Shown: positions 14,442 through 23,853 of the stretch, one piece after another
Layout: each line of letters begins with the position of its first letter
Position numbering within the stretch: position 1 is the first letter of the stretch
NCBI RefSeq assembly: GCF_002379095.1
Contig: NZ_NBZV01000038.1
Location: 1 to 46,567 of the forward strand
Length of the DNA stretch: 46,567 nt
Direction: 5' to 3'
Origin: Polaromonas sp. AER18D-145
Lineage (GTDB): Bacteria > Pseudomonadota > Gammaproteobacteria > Burkholderiales > Burkholderiaceae_C
Program-made: the position numbers and the translations under genes
The notes under the pieces: model-generated
Seen by the model: only the letters and a program-made list of their open reading frames with translations
The model's database searches: none
Told to the model about the DNA's origin: nothing

Positions 14442-17057
14442 TCAGGCCGGCACGCTGTCTTTCACCGTATCGGCCATGTCCGTGTAGTCCTTGACTTGGT
14501 CGAAGTTGAGGTACTGGTAGACCTCGGCGCTGGCGGCGGTCAGCACACCCATGTCGGCCATGTACTCGGCCTTGGTCGGAATGCGGCCCAGCTTGGAGCA
14601 GATCGCCGCCAGCTCGGCAGAGCCCAGGTACACGTTGGAGTTCTTGCCCAGGCGGTTCGGGAAGTTGCGCGTCGAGGTCGAGAACACGGTTGCGCCTTCC
14701 TTGACCTGCGCCTGGTTGCCCATGCACAGGCTGCAGCCCGGCATTTCCATGCGCGCGCCGGCCGAACCCAGCACACCGTAGTGGCCTTCTTCGGTCAGCT
14801 GCTTGGCATCCATCTTGGTGGGCGGTGCCATCCAGAGCTTGACCGGGATATCGCGCTTGTTCTCTAACAGCTTGGAGGCCGCGCGGAAATGGCCGATGTT
14901 GGTCATGCAGCTGCCGATGAACACTTCATCGATCTTGCTGCCGGCCACTTCGCTGAGGGTCTTCACGTCGTCCGGATCGTTCGGGCAGGCCACGATGGGT
15001 TCGTGGATGTCGGCCAGGTCGATCTCGATCACAGCGGTGTATTCGGCGTCGGCGTCGGCCTTGAGCAGCTGCGGGTCGGCCAGCCAGGCTTCCATGGCGG
15101 CGATGCGGCGCTTGATGGTGCGCACGTCCGAGTAGCCCGAGGCAATCATCCACTTGAGCATGGTGATGTTGCTGGTGATGTACTCGATGATCGGTTCCTT
15201 GTTCAGGTGCACCGTGCAGCCGCCGGCGGAACGCTCGGCCGAGGCGTCGGAGAGCTCAAACGCCTGCTCGACCTTCAGGTCTGGCAAGCCTTCGATTTCA
15301 AGGATGCGGCCCGAGAAGATGTTCTTTTTGCCCTGCTTGGCGACCGTCAGCAGGCCGGCCTTGATCGCGTACAGCGGAATCGCATTGACCAGGTCACGCA
15401 AGGTGATGCCGGGCTGCATCTGGCCCTTGAAACGCACCAGCACCGACTCGGGCATGTCCAGCGGCATGACGCCGGTGGCGGCGCCGAAAGCGACCAGGCC
15501 GGAGCCCGCGGGGAAGCTGATACCGATGGGGAAACGCGTGTGGCTGTCGCCGCCGGTGCCGACGGTGTCGGGCAGCAGCATGCGGTTGAGCCAGCTGTGG
15601 ATGATGCCGTCGCCCGGGCGCAGCGGAATGCCACCGCGGTCGCTCATGAACTCGGGCAGTTCGTGGTGCATCTTCACGTCAACCGGCTTGGGATAAGCCG
15701 CGGTGTGGCAGAAGGACTGCATCACCAGGTCGGCAGAAAAGCCCAGGCAGGCCAGGTCTTTGAGTTCGTCGCGCGTCATCGGGCCGGTGGTGTCCTGGGA
15801 ACCCACGGACGTCATCTTCGGCTCGCAATAGGTGCCGGGGCGGACGCCCTGGCCTTCGGGCAGGCCGACCGCGCGGCCGACCATTTTTTGCGCCAGCGTG
15901 AAACCGCGCTCGCTGACGACGGGCGCCTGCGGCAGACGGAACTGGGTCGAGACCGGCAGGCCCAGCGCCCAGCGGGCCTTGGCCGTCAGGCCGCGGCCGA
16001 CGATCAACGGGATACGGCCGCCGGCGCGCACTTCGTCAAACAGCACCTCGCTCTTGAGCTTGAACTCGGCGATCACCTTGCCGTCTTTCAGCGCCTTGCC
16101 GTCGTAGGGACGCAGCTCGATCACGTCGCCCATGGCCATCTGGCTCACGTCGAGTTCAATCGGCAGCGCGCCGGAATCTTCCATGGTGTTGTAGAAAATC
16201 GGGGCGATTTTGCTGCCTAGGCAGACGCCGCCAAAACGCTTGTTCGGCACGTACGGGATGTCCTGGCCGGTGAACCAGAGCACCGAGTTGGTCGCGGACT
16301 TGCGCGAAGAACCAGTACCCACCACGTCGCCAACGTAGGCCACGAGGTTGCCCTTGGCCTTGAGTTCGTCAATGAACTTGACCGGGCCGCGCTTGCCGTC
16401 TTCCTCGGGCGTGACGCCAGGACGCGCGTTTTTGTGCATGGCCAGCGCATGCAGCGGAATGTCGGGACGGCTCCAGGCGTCGGGTGCGGGCGACAGGTCG
16501 TCGGTGTTGATCTCGCCGGCCACCTTGAACACGGTCAGCTTGATCGACTCCGGCACTTCGGGGCGGCTGGTGAACCACTCGGCCTCGGCCCAGCTCTGCA
16601 GCACGGCCTTGGCGTATTTGTTGCCCTTGTCGGCCTTTTCCTTGACGTCGTGGAACTGGTCGAACATCAGCAAGGTGTTTTTCAGGCCGCTGGCGGCCTG
16701 GGTGGCGACGCTGTCTTCGGCGTCGTCGAGCAGATCGATCATCGGGCTGATGTTGTAGCCGCCCAGCATGGTGCCCAGCAACTGCGTGGCTTTTTCACGC
16801 GAGATCAAGGAGCATTTTTCGGTGCCATGCGCCACGGCAGCCAGGTAGCTGGCCTTGACCTTGGCCGCGTCATCGACACCGGCCGGCACGCGGTGCGTGA
16901 TCAGTTCGACCAGGAAGCCCTCTTCGCCCTTGGGCGGGTTTTTCAGCAGCTCGATGACTTCGCCCGTCTGTTTGGCAGACAGGGGCAGCGGCGGAATGCC
17001 GAGTGCGGCGCGCTCGGCCACGTGGTTGCGATAGGTTTGTATGAACTCGGGCATCAT
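14442..17057 (-). CDS. acnB: Aconitate hydratase B
   Basis: An 871-residue AcnB-type aconitase, the main TCA enzyme in most proteobacteria, also hydrating 2-methyl-cis-aconitate. The N-terminal HEAT-like domain ([33 protein letters not shown]) is specific to AcnB. Cluster cysteines are C717 ([11 protein letters not shown]) and C775/C778 ([10 protein letters not shown]). Two ATGs are in tandem at 17057 and 17054; AGGAGA is placed correctly for either. It is the last gene of a minus-strand unit (mdh, citE-like, secreted protein, acnB) and is followed by a strong terminator. Length agrees with E. coli AcnB (865 aa). Confidence 0.97.
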   Translation of the reverse strand: MMPEFIQTYRNHVAERAALGIPPLPLSAKQTGEVIELLKNPPKGEEGFLVELITHRVPAGVDDAAKVKASYLAAVAHGTEKCSLISREKATQLLGTMLGGYNISPMIDLLDDAEDSVATQAASGLKNTLLMFDQFHDVKEKADKGNKYAKAVLQSWAEAEWFTSRPEVPESIKLTVFKVAGEINTDDLSPAPDAWSRPDIPLHALAMHKNARPGVTPEEDGKRGPVKFIDELKAKGNLVAYVGDVVGTGSSRKSATNSVLWFTGQDIPYVPNKRFGGVCLGSKIAPIFYNTMEDSGALPIELDVSQMAMGDVIELRPYDGKALKDGKVIAEFKLKSEVLFDEVRAGGRIPLIVGRGLTAKARWALGLPVSTQFRLPQAPVVSERGFTLAQKMVGRAVGLPEGQGVRPGTYCEPKMTSVGSQDTTGPMTRDELKDLACLGFSADLVMQSFCHTAAYPKPVDVKMHHELPEFMSDRGGIPLRPGDGIIHSWLNRMLLPDTVGTGGDSHTRFPIGISFPAGSGLVAFGAATGVMPLDMPESVLVRFKGQMQPGITLRDLVNAIPLYAIKAGLLTVAKQGKKNIFSGRILEIEGLPDLKVEQAFELSDASAERSAGGCTVHLNKEPIIEYITSNITMLKWMIASGYSDVRTIKRRIAAMEAWLADPQLLKADADAEYTAVIEIDLADIHEPIVACPNDPDDVKTLSEVAGSKIDEVFIGSCMTNIGHFRAASKLLENKRDIPVKLWMAPPTKMDAKQLTEEGHYGVLGSAGARMEMPGCSLCMGNQAQVKEGATVFSTSTRNFPNRLGKNSNVYLGSAELAAICSKLGRIPTKAEYMADMGVLTAASAEVYQYLNFDQVKDYTDMADTVKDSVPA

Positions 17058-17117
17058 GGGTTTCTTCTCCTGTACTCAAAAATTTTCAAAGCAGCGCGCG
17101 CCGGTGCCAGCCTGGTG

Positions 17118-17759
17118 TTATTCGGCTTTGGCGGGCGGCAGGGCCGGTTGAGCAGAACCCGTGCCAGCCAGCGCGGGAGCCGGCTTGGCTGCAGGCAGGG
17201 GCTCCAGAATGCTCACCGGGGGGTTCTTCTTCATCTCGTCAGCAAAGGTCAGCTGCGCCGGGCTCATGCACTCGTCGGCCAGGCGCTGGCCCTGCTTCTG
17301 GCTCATCAGCATGGACTTGTTGCCCAGTTGCAGCCACATCGCGCCGGCACGGCCGTCCTCCAGGCGAACGGCGCCGGTGCGGCTTCCGACAGGGTGCATG
17401 CGGAAACGCGTCTTGCCTGTCTGCACCAGGAAAAAGCCCGGACGCTTTTCGCTCGGCGTGATGGTGACGGAAGCGCCCAGCTCACAGGGGATCGTGCCCA
17501 CGTACACCTTTTTGGCGACTTCCAGGTCTTCCGGCGTCAGCGTGACATTCGGGTCATCGTCGATGGGCGTCATTTCCTCGACCACCTTGGCAGCCGAGCG
17601 TTTGATGGGCGCGCGTTTGGCGGCCTGGGCAGGCTGTGCGGTGGAGGAAGCTGCGGCAGCTTTGGCCGCGGGTTTGGACGCAGGTTTAGGCGCGGCTGTC
17701 TGTGCCAGCAACAGGGCGGGGGCGGCAAGCACCAAAGCAGAAAGAACAATGCGTTTCAT
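17118..17759 (-). CDS. Exported Ala/Lys/Pro-rich protein of unknown function in the TCA operon
   Basis: A 213-residue protein with a Sec signal peptide (MKRIVLSALVLAAPALLLAQ). A low-complexity Ala/Lys/Pro segment follows (about residues 20-60), then a folded domain with two cysteines (TIPCELGASVTI; LADECMSPAQLTF) and a beta-rich centre (GFFLVQTGKTRFRMHPVGSRTGAVRLED). It ends in another Ala/Pro-rich tail. I do not recognise the family. The ATG at 17759 is chosen because the signal peptide begins there, with AAAGGA upstream. It lies 39 bp after the citE-like gene and 60 bp before acnB, so it is probably co-transcribed with TCA enzymes although it is predicted to leave the cytoplasm. Confidence 0.8.
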   Translation of the reverse strand: MKRIVLSALVLAAPALLLAQTAAPKPASKPAAKAAAASSTAQPAQAAKRAPIKRSAAKVVEEMTPIDDDPNVTLTPEDLEVAKKVYVGTIPCELGASVTITPSEKRPGFFLVQTGKTRFRMHPVGSRTGAVRLEDGRAGAMWLQLGNKSMLMSQKQGQRLADECMSPAQLTFADEMKKNPPVSILEPLPAAKPAPALAGTGSAQPALPPAKAE

Positions 17760-17798
17760 GGGGTTTCCTTTGGAAAAGGTCGGCAATCAATCAAGCAA

Positions 17799-18878
17799 CT
17801 AATGAAGCGCGGCAGGAAAATAAGCCTGCGCCTCTTGCGGTAAAACGCGGCCGGTCCGGTGCGCCCGCTCCAACACCTGCCAGAAAAAGCGGTAACTGGC
17901 CCTGTCGTGCAGTTGTCCTTCAAAACTGATGGGCGCCCAATCAGTTCGGGCGCCAGCAGCTATTATTTTTGTAGCGCCTTCGATCTCGCCTTCGCTGGGC
18001 GCAAACGCCTCCAGGATGGGGCGGATCTGGGCCGGGTGAATGCTCCACATGCGGGTGTAGCCAAATTCGCGGGCGGCTTTTTGTGCAGCCGTCTTCATGG
18101 CCGCAGTGTCACTGAATTCCGTGACAACGCAGTGCGAAGGGACTTTGCCATGGGCATGGCAGGCCGAAGCTATTTCCAGCTTGGCGCGCACCACCAGCGG
18201 ATGCGTGAACTGCCCCCGGCTACCCATGGCTTCGCCCGGAATGGCGCCGCCATGGGTGGAAACAAAATCCATCAACCCGAAGCTGATCGACTGCACGCGC
18301 GGATGCGCGGCAATCTCGAATGCCCGGTGCACCGCGGCAGGCGACTCGAGCAGCACATGCAGGGGAACGCCGGTCTGCGCCACTGCGGCCAGCGCGGCGA
18401 CTGCACGCTCGACGTCATCCACAGACTCGACTTTTGGCACCATGATGTGGCTCAGGCGGTGGCCAACCTTGCCGGCGATGGTCGCCATGTCCATCTCGAA
18501 CGCCGGGTGATCCACCGCATGGACCCGGACGGCAACCCGCGCCTTGTTACCGGCCAGCGCCACCAGTGCCACCACCAGCGCGGCATGGTCTGCCTCGCCG
18601 CCCACGGGGGCACCGTCTTCGCAGTCGAGCGTGACGTCAAAAACGCAGGTGCCGAACTCCTCGGTCATCTCCGCCTGCAATTGCAGGCTTTTGCGCATCC
18701 GCGCCTCGACGCCGCTGTAGTGGTCGCAGACCGGCAGAAAACCGGTTTGCGCCTGGGCACCAAGCAGCACGTCGCGGGGATGTTGGCGCGCCCCCACGCT
18801 TGTCACTTCGTGTACTGCGCTGCCCCCCGAGGGGGCCGTGCTTGCTTGGGGCGGCCCTGCGCGGCGCACAATGCTCAT
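17799..18878 (-). CDS. HpcH/HpaI aldolase / citrate lyase beta-like (CitE-like) CoA-ester lyase
   Basis: A 359-residue TIM-barrel protein of the CitE/malyl-CoA lyase-like group. Visible are RSLFV-type family elements: [20 protein letters not shown] (metal-binding acidic region), [28 protein letters not shown] (metal Glu) and the C-terminal [16 protein letters not shown]. Members cleave or form CoA esters such as (S)-citramalyl-CoA or malyl-CoA; the substrate is not determined here. The start lies 4 bp after the mdh stop, so coupling is likely. Two oddities: the first 30 or so residues are encoded by an intergenic-type repeat (18791-18862), and near the C-terminus [20 protein letters not shown] is encoded by an interspersed repeat copy (17921-17975). 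The true start may differ. Confidence 0.85.
   Translation of the reverse strand: MSIVRRAGPPQASTAPSGGSAVHEVTSVGARQHPRDVLLGAQAQTGFLPVCDHYSGVEARMRKSLQLQAEMTEEFGTCVFDVTLDCEDGAPVGGEADHAALVVALVALAGNKARVAVRVHAVDHPAFEMDMATIAGKVGHRLSHIMVPKVESVDDVERAVAALAAVAQTGVPLHVLLESPAAVHRAFEIAAHPRVQSISFGLMDFVSTHGGAIPGEAMGSRGQFTHPLVVRAKLEIASACHAHGKVPSHCVVTEFSDTAAMKTAAQKAAREFGYTRMWSIHPAQIRPILEAFAPSEGEIEGATKIIAAGARTDWAPISFEGQLHDRASYRFFWQVLERAHRTGRVLPQEAQAYFPAALH
17921..17975 (+). repeat. Interspersed ~55-bp repeat, copy 4, inside the citE-like reading frame
   Basis: Begins CAAAACTGATGGGCGCCC, contains the stem GGCGCCC-AATCAGTTC-GGGCGCC and ends GCTATTATTTTTGTAGC. In the gene's direction it reads GCTACAAAAATAATAGCTGC, using two ATA codons, which are rare in this GC-rich window. 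The frame stays open through it. Confidence 0.65.
18791..18862. repeat. Intergenic-type GC-rich repeat forming the 5' end of the citE-like gene
   Basis: The segment CCCCCACGCTTGTCACTTCG, a C-run/G-run hairpin (CCCCC-GA-GGGGG at 18823-18834) and CTTGCTTGGGGCGGCCC is of a type I recall from many Comamonadaceae intergenic regions. Related starts occur at 24573-24586 and 36462-36479 in this window. Confidence 0.5.
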
Positions 18879-18882
18879 CGAA

Positions 18883-19869
<987 letters not shown>

Positions 19870-19953
19870 GATGGAGAACTCCAGGAAGGTTGTAAATCGG
19901 TTGAAGGGGGTAACAATGAAGTGTTTTGCGCAGCCTGGGGTGCCCCGGATGCA

Positions 19954-19969
19954 TGTGAAATACATCACA
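19954..19969. promoter_or_regulatory. Perfect CRP-type site in the mdh/gntR control region
   Basis: TGTGAAATACATCACA matches the CRP consensus TGTGA-N6-TCACA exactly. It is centred about 92 bp upstream of the mdh start and about 124 bp upstream of the gntR start. Outside it, TGCCCCG (19941-19947) and CGGGGCA (19970-19976) form a second, off-centre dyad. Confidence 0.65.
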
Positions 19970-20033
19970 CGGGGCAAAGCATCGCGATCGACTCAGCCAA
20001 AGATTTTACGCTGGAAAACTCGCAGGCGTCAAT

Positions 20034-20061
20034 TTGTCTTATGTCTTATATAAGATATGAT
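20034..20061 (+). promoter_or_regulatory. gntR promoter with embedded GntR-type palindrome
   Basis: TTGTCT (-35, 20034-20039) and TATGAT (-10, 20056-20061) are 16 bp apart. Between them lies the perfect palindrome TCTTATATAAGA (20044-20055). A repressor bound there would block RNA polymerase, as expected of an autoregulated GntR protein. Confidence 0.65.
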
Positions 20062-20085
20062 TAGCGCGATCCACACACCCCTTCC

Positions 20086-20856
20086 ATGGCCGCCATCCCT
20101 CCCCCGTCCACCGATGATTTTGCAGGTGCCACGCCGGCTTTCAGCCCGCTGTACCAGCAGATCAAGGGCCTGATCCTGCAAAGCCTGCAGTCGGGCGAAT
20201 GGAAGCCGGGTGAAGCCATCCCCTCCGAGATGGACCTGGCCGCCCGCTACCGTGTGAGCCAGGGCACGGTGCGCAAGGCCATCGACGAACTCGCGGCCGA
20301 CAACCTGGTGGTAAGGCGCCAGGGCAAGGGCACGTTTGTGGCCACCCATGCCGAGCAGCATGTGCAGTTCCGTTTCCTCAAACTCGTGCCCGACAGCGGC
20401 ACACCGGGCAGCGAAGGCCCGGCCCAGCGCGACATCATCGGCTGCCGCCGCGTGCGCGCCAGCGCCGACATTGCCCGCGCACTGGCGCTGCGCACCGGCG
20501 ACGCCGTGCTGCAGGCCCGCCGCGTGCTCAGTTTTGCCGGAACACCGACCATTCTGGAAGACCTCTGGCTGCCTGCCGCCCCGTTCAAGGGCCTGACCGC
20601 CGAGCGGCTGGCCGACTACCACGGCCCGATGTATGCGCTGTTCGAGACCGAGTTCAATGTGCGCATGGTTCGCGCTGAAGAAAAAATACGCGCCGAGGCA
20701 GCCACCGACGGGCGCGAGCTGCTCCTGAAAGTGGCGCATGGCACGCCGCTGCTGAGCGTGGAGCGCATCGCCTACACCTACAACGATGTGCCGATGGAAT
20801 TGCGGCGCGGTTATTACCGCACCGACACCCATTACTACCGCAACACCCTGAGCTGA
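20086..20856 (+). CDS. GntR-family (HutC/UTRA-type) transcriptional regulator of the TCA cluster
   Basis: A 256-residue regulator. The winged helix-turn-helix is at about residues 20-90 (PLYQQIKGLILQSLQSGEWKPGEAIPSE...YRVSQGTVRKAIDELAADNLVVRRQGKGTFVATH), a classic GntR motif. The C-terminal UTRA effector domain spans about 95-250 (VLQARRVLSFAGTPTILEDLWLP...MELRRGYYRTDTHYY). The family binds small carboxylates, sugars or amino acids through this domain. It is placed directly between mdh-acnB and sdhCDAB, so regulation of succinate dehydrogenase and malate dehydrogenase is a natural inference. The palindrome inside its own promoter suggests autoregulation. Start at the ATG 20086; no strong Shine-Dalgarno is visible. 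Confidence 0.9.
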   Translation: MAAIPPPSTDDFAGATPAFSPLYQQIKGLILQSLQSGEWKPGEAIPSEMDLAARYRVSQGTVRKAIDELAADNLVVRRQGKGTFVATHAEQHVQFRFLKLVPDSGTPGSEGPAQRDIIGCRRVRASADIARALALRTGDAVLQARRVLSFAGTPTILEDLWLPAAPFKGLTAERLADYHGPMYALFETEFNVRMVRAEEKIRAEAATDGRELLLKVAHGTPLLSVERIAYTYNDVPMELRRGYYRTDTHYYRNTLS

Positions 20857-21059
20857 GGCCGTATTTCCATGGCCTTCCAAGGCAACCAGCCGGCGCTTCC
20901 GTGCCAACCCTGCAGACTGACCAGGACCGCCTGTCATGTTCATGTCAGCGTGCACCACTCCACTTGCGCCGGAGGAAAATTACTGGTTTCCCCTCTCGCT
21001 TTTCCGACAAAAAACGGGCAACCACGTTCCGGACGGGCCGGATGGATGCTGCATTGCAA

Positions 21060-21065
21060 TAGAAT
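21060..21065 (+). promoter_or_regulatory. Candidate -10 element of the sdh operon
   Basis: TAGAAT lies 86 bp before sdhC. The matching -35 region is poor, so an activator may be needed or this may not be the promoter. The rest of 20857-21151 shows no convincing operator. Confidence 0.25.
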
Positions 21066-21151
21066 CCGGATGTTTTTAGTTGTAATTGCGTCGCGCTTGC
21101 CTGGCAGTTACCAAGCAGTTACAAGACCTCTCTCCCCACGAAAGCCCACCC

Positions 21152-21595
21152 ATGACAGAGCTGGCATCCAAACAGCGTGCAAAGCGGCCCGAGTTCCGCA
21201 ACATCAACGCCTTCAAAGACCTGACCACCTACCGCATGACACCGGCGGCCTGGGTGTCCATCCTCCACCGCGCCAGCGGCGCCATCATGTTCCTCCTGAT
21301 GCCCTTCATCATCTGGATGTTCGACACCTCGATTTCTTCCGAAATTTCATTCGAGAAATTCAAGGCCGCCTTCAACATCGGCATGCTGGGTCTGCCCGGC
21401 TTCATCTGGAAGCTGGTGGCCCTCGCCCTGATCTGGGCCTACCTGCACCACTTCATCGCCGGCCTGCGCCATCTCTACATGGACGTCACCCACAGGCTCA
21501 GCAACGAATTCGGCAAAAGCACGGCGCTCATCACGCTGGCCCTGAGCATCCTGCTGACGCTGGTGCTGGGCGCCAAGCTGTTCGGCCTCTACTGA
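21152..21595 (+). CDS. sdhC: Succinate dehydrogenase cytochrome b556 subunit
   Basis: A 147-residue membrane anchor of complex II with three transmembrane helices (about 39-57, 85-106 and 124-145). The family motif ILHRASG is at 37-43 (Ser/Arg near the quinone site), and the heme-ligand region AYLHHFIAGLRHLYMD contains H99/H100 and H107. The ATG at 21152 matches the usual N-terminus; an upstream in-frame start adds unlikely sequence. It is the first gene of sdhCDAB, with sdhD starting 16 bp after its stop. Confidence 0.95.
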   Translation: MTELASKQRAKRPEFRNINAFKDLTTYRMTPAAWVSILHRASGAIMFLLMPFIIWMFDTSISSEISFEKFKAAFNIGMLGLPGFIWKLVALALIWAYLHHFIAGLRHLYMDVTHRLSNEFGKSTALITLALSILLTLVLGAKLFGLY

Positions 21596-21611
21596 TCCAA
21601 GGAGCAACCCC

Positions 21612-21977
21612 ATGTCTGTGAACTACGGCTCCAAACGCCTCGTTGTCGGCGCGCACTACGGCACCCGTGACTGGCTGGCCCAGCGCGTCACCGCTGCCCT
21701 GATGGCCCTTTTTACCGTCCTGCTGCTGGCCCAGGTGATCTTCACCAAGGGCACCCTCGGTTATGACCGCTGGGCCGGCATTTTTTCGTCGCAGTGGATG
21801 AAGGTGCTGACTTTTGTCGTGATCCTCGCACTGCTTTACCACGTGTGGGTCGGCATGCGCGACATCTGGATGGACTACGTCAAGCCGGTGTGGCTCAAGC
21901 TGTCCCTCGACGTGTTCACGATCGTGTGGCTGGTGGCATGCGCCGGCTGGGGCATCCAGGTGCTGTGGCGGCTTTGA
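21612..21977 (+). CDS. sdhD: Succinate dehydrogenase membrane anchor subunit
   Basis: A 121-residue second anchor subunit with three transmembrane helices (about 23-45, 62-83 and 93-117). The conserved block YHVWVGMRDIWMDYVKP carries the His expected to coordinate heme b from this side and the Asp-Tyr pair near the ubiquinone site. AAGGAG precedes the ATG at 21612. It sits between sdhC and sdhA in a standard operon. Confidence 0.95.
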   Translation: MSVNYGSKRLVVGAHYGTRDWLAQRVTAALMALFTVLLLAQVIFTKGTLGYDRWAGIFSSQWMKVLTFVVILALLYHVWVGMRDIWMDYVKPVWLKLSLDVFTIVWLVACAGWGIQVLWRL

Positions 21978-22028
21978 GCCCCGGAACCGAGCGCCCACTT
22001 TTGACGACCGACTTTTGAAAAAGCAATC

Positions 22029-23822
22029 ATGACTGCATCCTCCAAGCTTCCCAAACGCAAATTTGACGTGGTGATCGTCGGGGCCGGCGGCTCCGGCATG
22101 CGCGCCTCGCTGCAGCTGGCGCGTGCCGGCCTGAACGTGGCCGTGCTCTCCAAGGTGTTCCCGACGCGTTCGCACACGGTGGCGGCCCAGGGCGGCATCG
22201 GTGCCTCGCTCGGCAACATGTCCGAGGACAACTGGCACTACCACTTCTACGACACCGTCAAGGGTTCCGACTGGCTCGGCGACCAGGATGCCATTGAATA
22301 CATGTGCCGCGAAGCGCCCAAGGTCGTGTACGACCTCGAACACATGGGCATGCCCTTCGACCGCAACCCCGACGGCACGATTTACCAGCGCCCCTTCGGC
22401 GGCCACACCGCCAACTACGGCGAAAAGCCGGTGCAGCGCGCCTGCGCCGCGGCCGACCGCACCGGCCACGCCATGCTGCACACGCTGTACCAGCAGAACG
22501 TCAAGGAAAAAACCAGCTTCTTCGTCGAATGGCTGGCCATGGACCTGATCCGCGATGCCGCCGGCGACGTCGTCGGCGTGACCGCCATCGAGATGGAAAC
22601 CGGCGACGTGCACATCTTCGAAGCCAAGACCACACTGCTGGCCACCGGCGGCGCCGGCCGCATCTTTGCCGCATCGACCAATGCCTTCATCAACACCGGC
22701 GACGGCCTGGGCATGGCGGCGCGCGCCGGCATCCCGCTTGAAGACATGGAGTTCTGGCAGTTTCACCCGACCGGCGTGCATGGCGCCGGCGTGTTGCTGA
22801 CCGAAGGCTGCCGCGGCGAGGGCGCCATTTTGCGCAACAGCAATGGCGAGCGCTTCATGGAGCGTTATGCACCGGCCTACAAGGACCTGGCACCACGCGA
22901 CTACGTGTCGCGCTGCATGGACCAGGAAATCAAGGAAGGCCGCGGCTGTGGTCCGAACAAGGACTACATCAACCTCGACATGACCCACCTGGGCGCCGAG
23001 ACCATCATGAAGCGCCTGCCCTCGGTGTTCGAGATCGGCCACAACTTCGCCAACGTCGACATCACCAAGGAGCCGATTCCCGTGGTGCCCACCATCCATT
23101 ACCAGATGGGCGGTATCCCGACCAACATCCACGGCCAGGTCGTCACGCAAAACGCCGACAACAGAAGTGAAGTCGTCAACGGCCTGTACGCCGTGGGCGA
23201 ATGCGCCTGTGTCAGCGTGCACGGTGCCAACCGCCTGGGCACCAACTCGCTGCTGGACCTGCTGGTGTTCGGCCGCGCCGCCGGCAACCACATCGTCGAG
23301 TTCAACAAGACCACCACCCACAAGAGCCTGCCTGCCGACGCCGCCGACGCCACGCTGGCGCGCATCGCCCGCCTGGACAACGCGACGGACGGCGAATACG
23401 CCCAGGACGTGGCCAACGACATCCGCGCCGCCATGCAGCAACACGCCGGCGTGTTCCGTACCCAGGCCATCATGGACGCCGGTGTCGCCAAAATCGCCGA
23501 GCTGCGCAAGCGCGTGAGCAACATCGGCCTGAAAGACAAATCGAAGATCTTCAACACGGCCCGTATCGAGGCGCTGGAAGTCGAGAACCTGATCGAGGCG
23601 GCACAGGCCACCATCGTTTCGGCCGCGGCCCGCCACGAAAGCCGCGGCGCGCATTCGGTGGACGATTACGGCGACACGCCGGAACACCCGAACGGCCGCA
23701 ACGACACCGACTGGCACAAGCACACCCTGTGGTACAGCGAAGGCAGCCGCCTGGCCTACAAACCGGTGCAGATGAAGCCGCTGACGGTCGACTCCGTGCC
23801 GCTCACCGTGCGCAGCTTCTAA
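22029..23822 (+). CDS. sdhA: Succinate dehydrogenase flavoprotein subunit
   Basis: A 597-residue catalytic subunit of complex II, oxidising succinate to fumarate at the cytoplasmic face. The FAD Rossmann motif VVIVGAGGSGMRA is at about 14-26; the covalent FAD attachment is H49 in TRSHTVAAQGG. Substrate and catalytic regions include QFHPTG, TEGCRGEGAILRN and HGANRLGTNSLLDLLVFGRAAG. The length is typical. It lies 51 bp downstream of sdhD, and sdhB follows after 31 bp. Confidence 0.98.
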   Translation: MTASSKLPKRKFDVVIVGAGGSGMRASLQLARAGLNVAVLSKVFPTRSHTVAAQGGIGASLGNMSEDNWHYHFYDTVKGSDWLGDQDAIEYMCREAPKVVYDLEHMGMPFDRNPDGTIYQRPFGGHTANYGEKPVQRACAAADRTGHAMLHTLYQQNVKEKTSFFVEWLAMDLIRDAAGDVVGVTAIEMETGDVHIFEAKTTLLATGGAGRIFAASTNAFINTGDGLGMAARAGIPLEDMEFWQFHPTGVHGAGVLLTEGCRGEGAILRNSNGERFMERYAPAYKDLAPRDYVSRCMDQEIKEGRGCGPNKDYINLDMTHLGAETIMKRLPSVFEIGHNFANVDITKEPIPVVPTIHYQMGGIPTNIHGQVVTQNADNRSEVVNGLYAVGECACVSVHGANRLGTNSLLDLLVFGRAAGNHIVEFNKTTTHKSLPADAADATLARIARLDNATDGEYAQDVANDIRAAMQQHAGVFRTQAIMDAGVAKIAELRKRVSNIGLKDKSKIFNTARIEALEVENLIEAAQATIVSAAARHESRGAHSVDDYGDTPEHPNGRNDTDWHKHTLWYSEGSRLAYKPVQMKPLTVDSVPLTVRSF

Positions 23823-23853
23823 GCCCAAGCCAACCAGATCAGCGAGAACCTCC

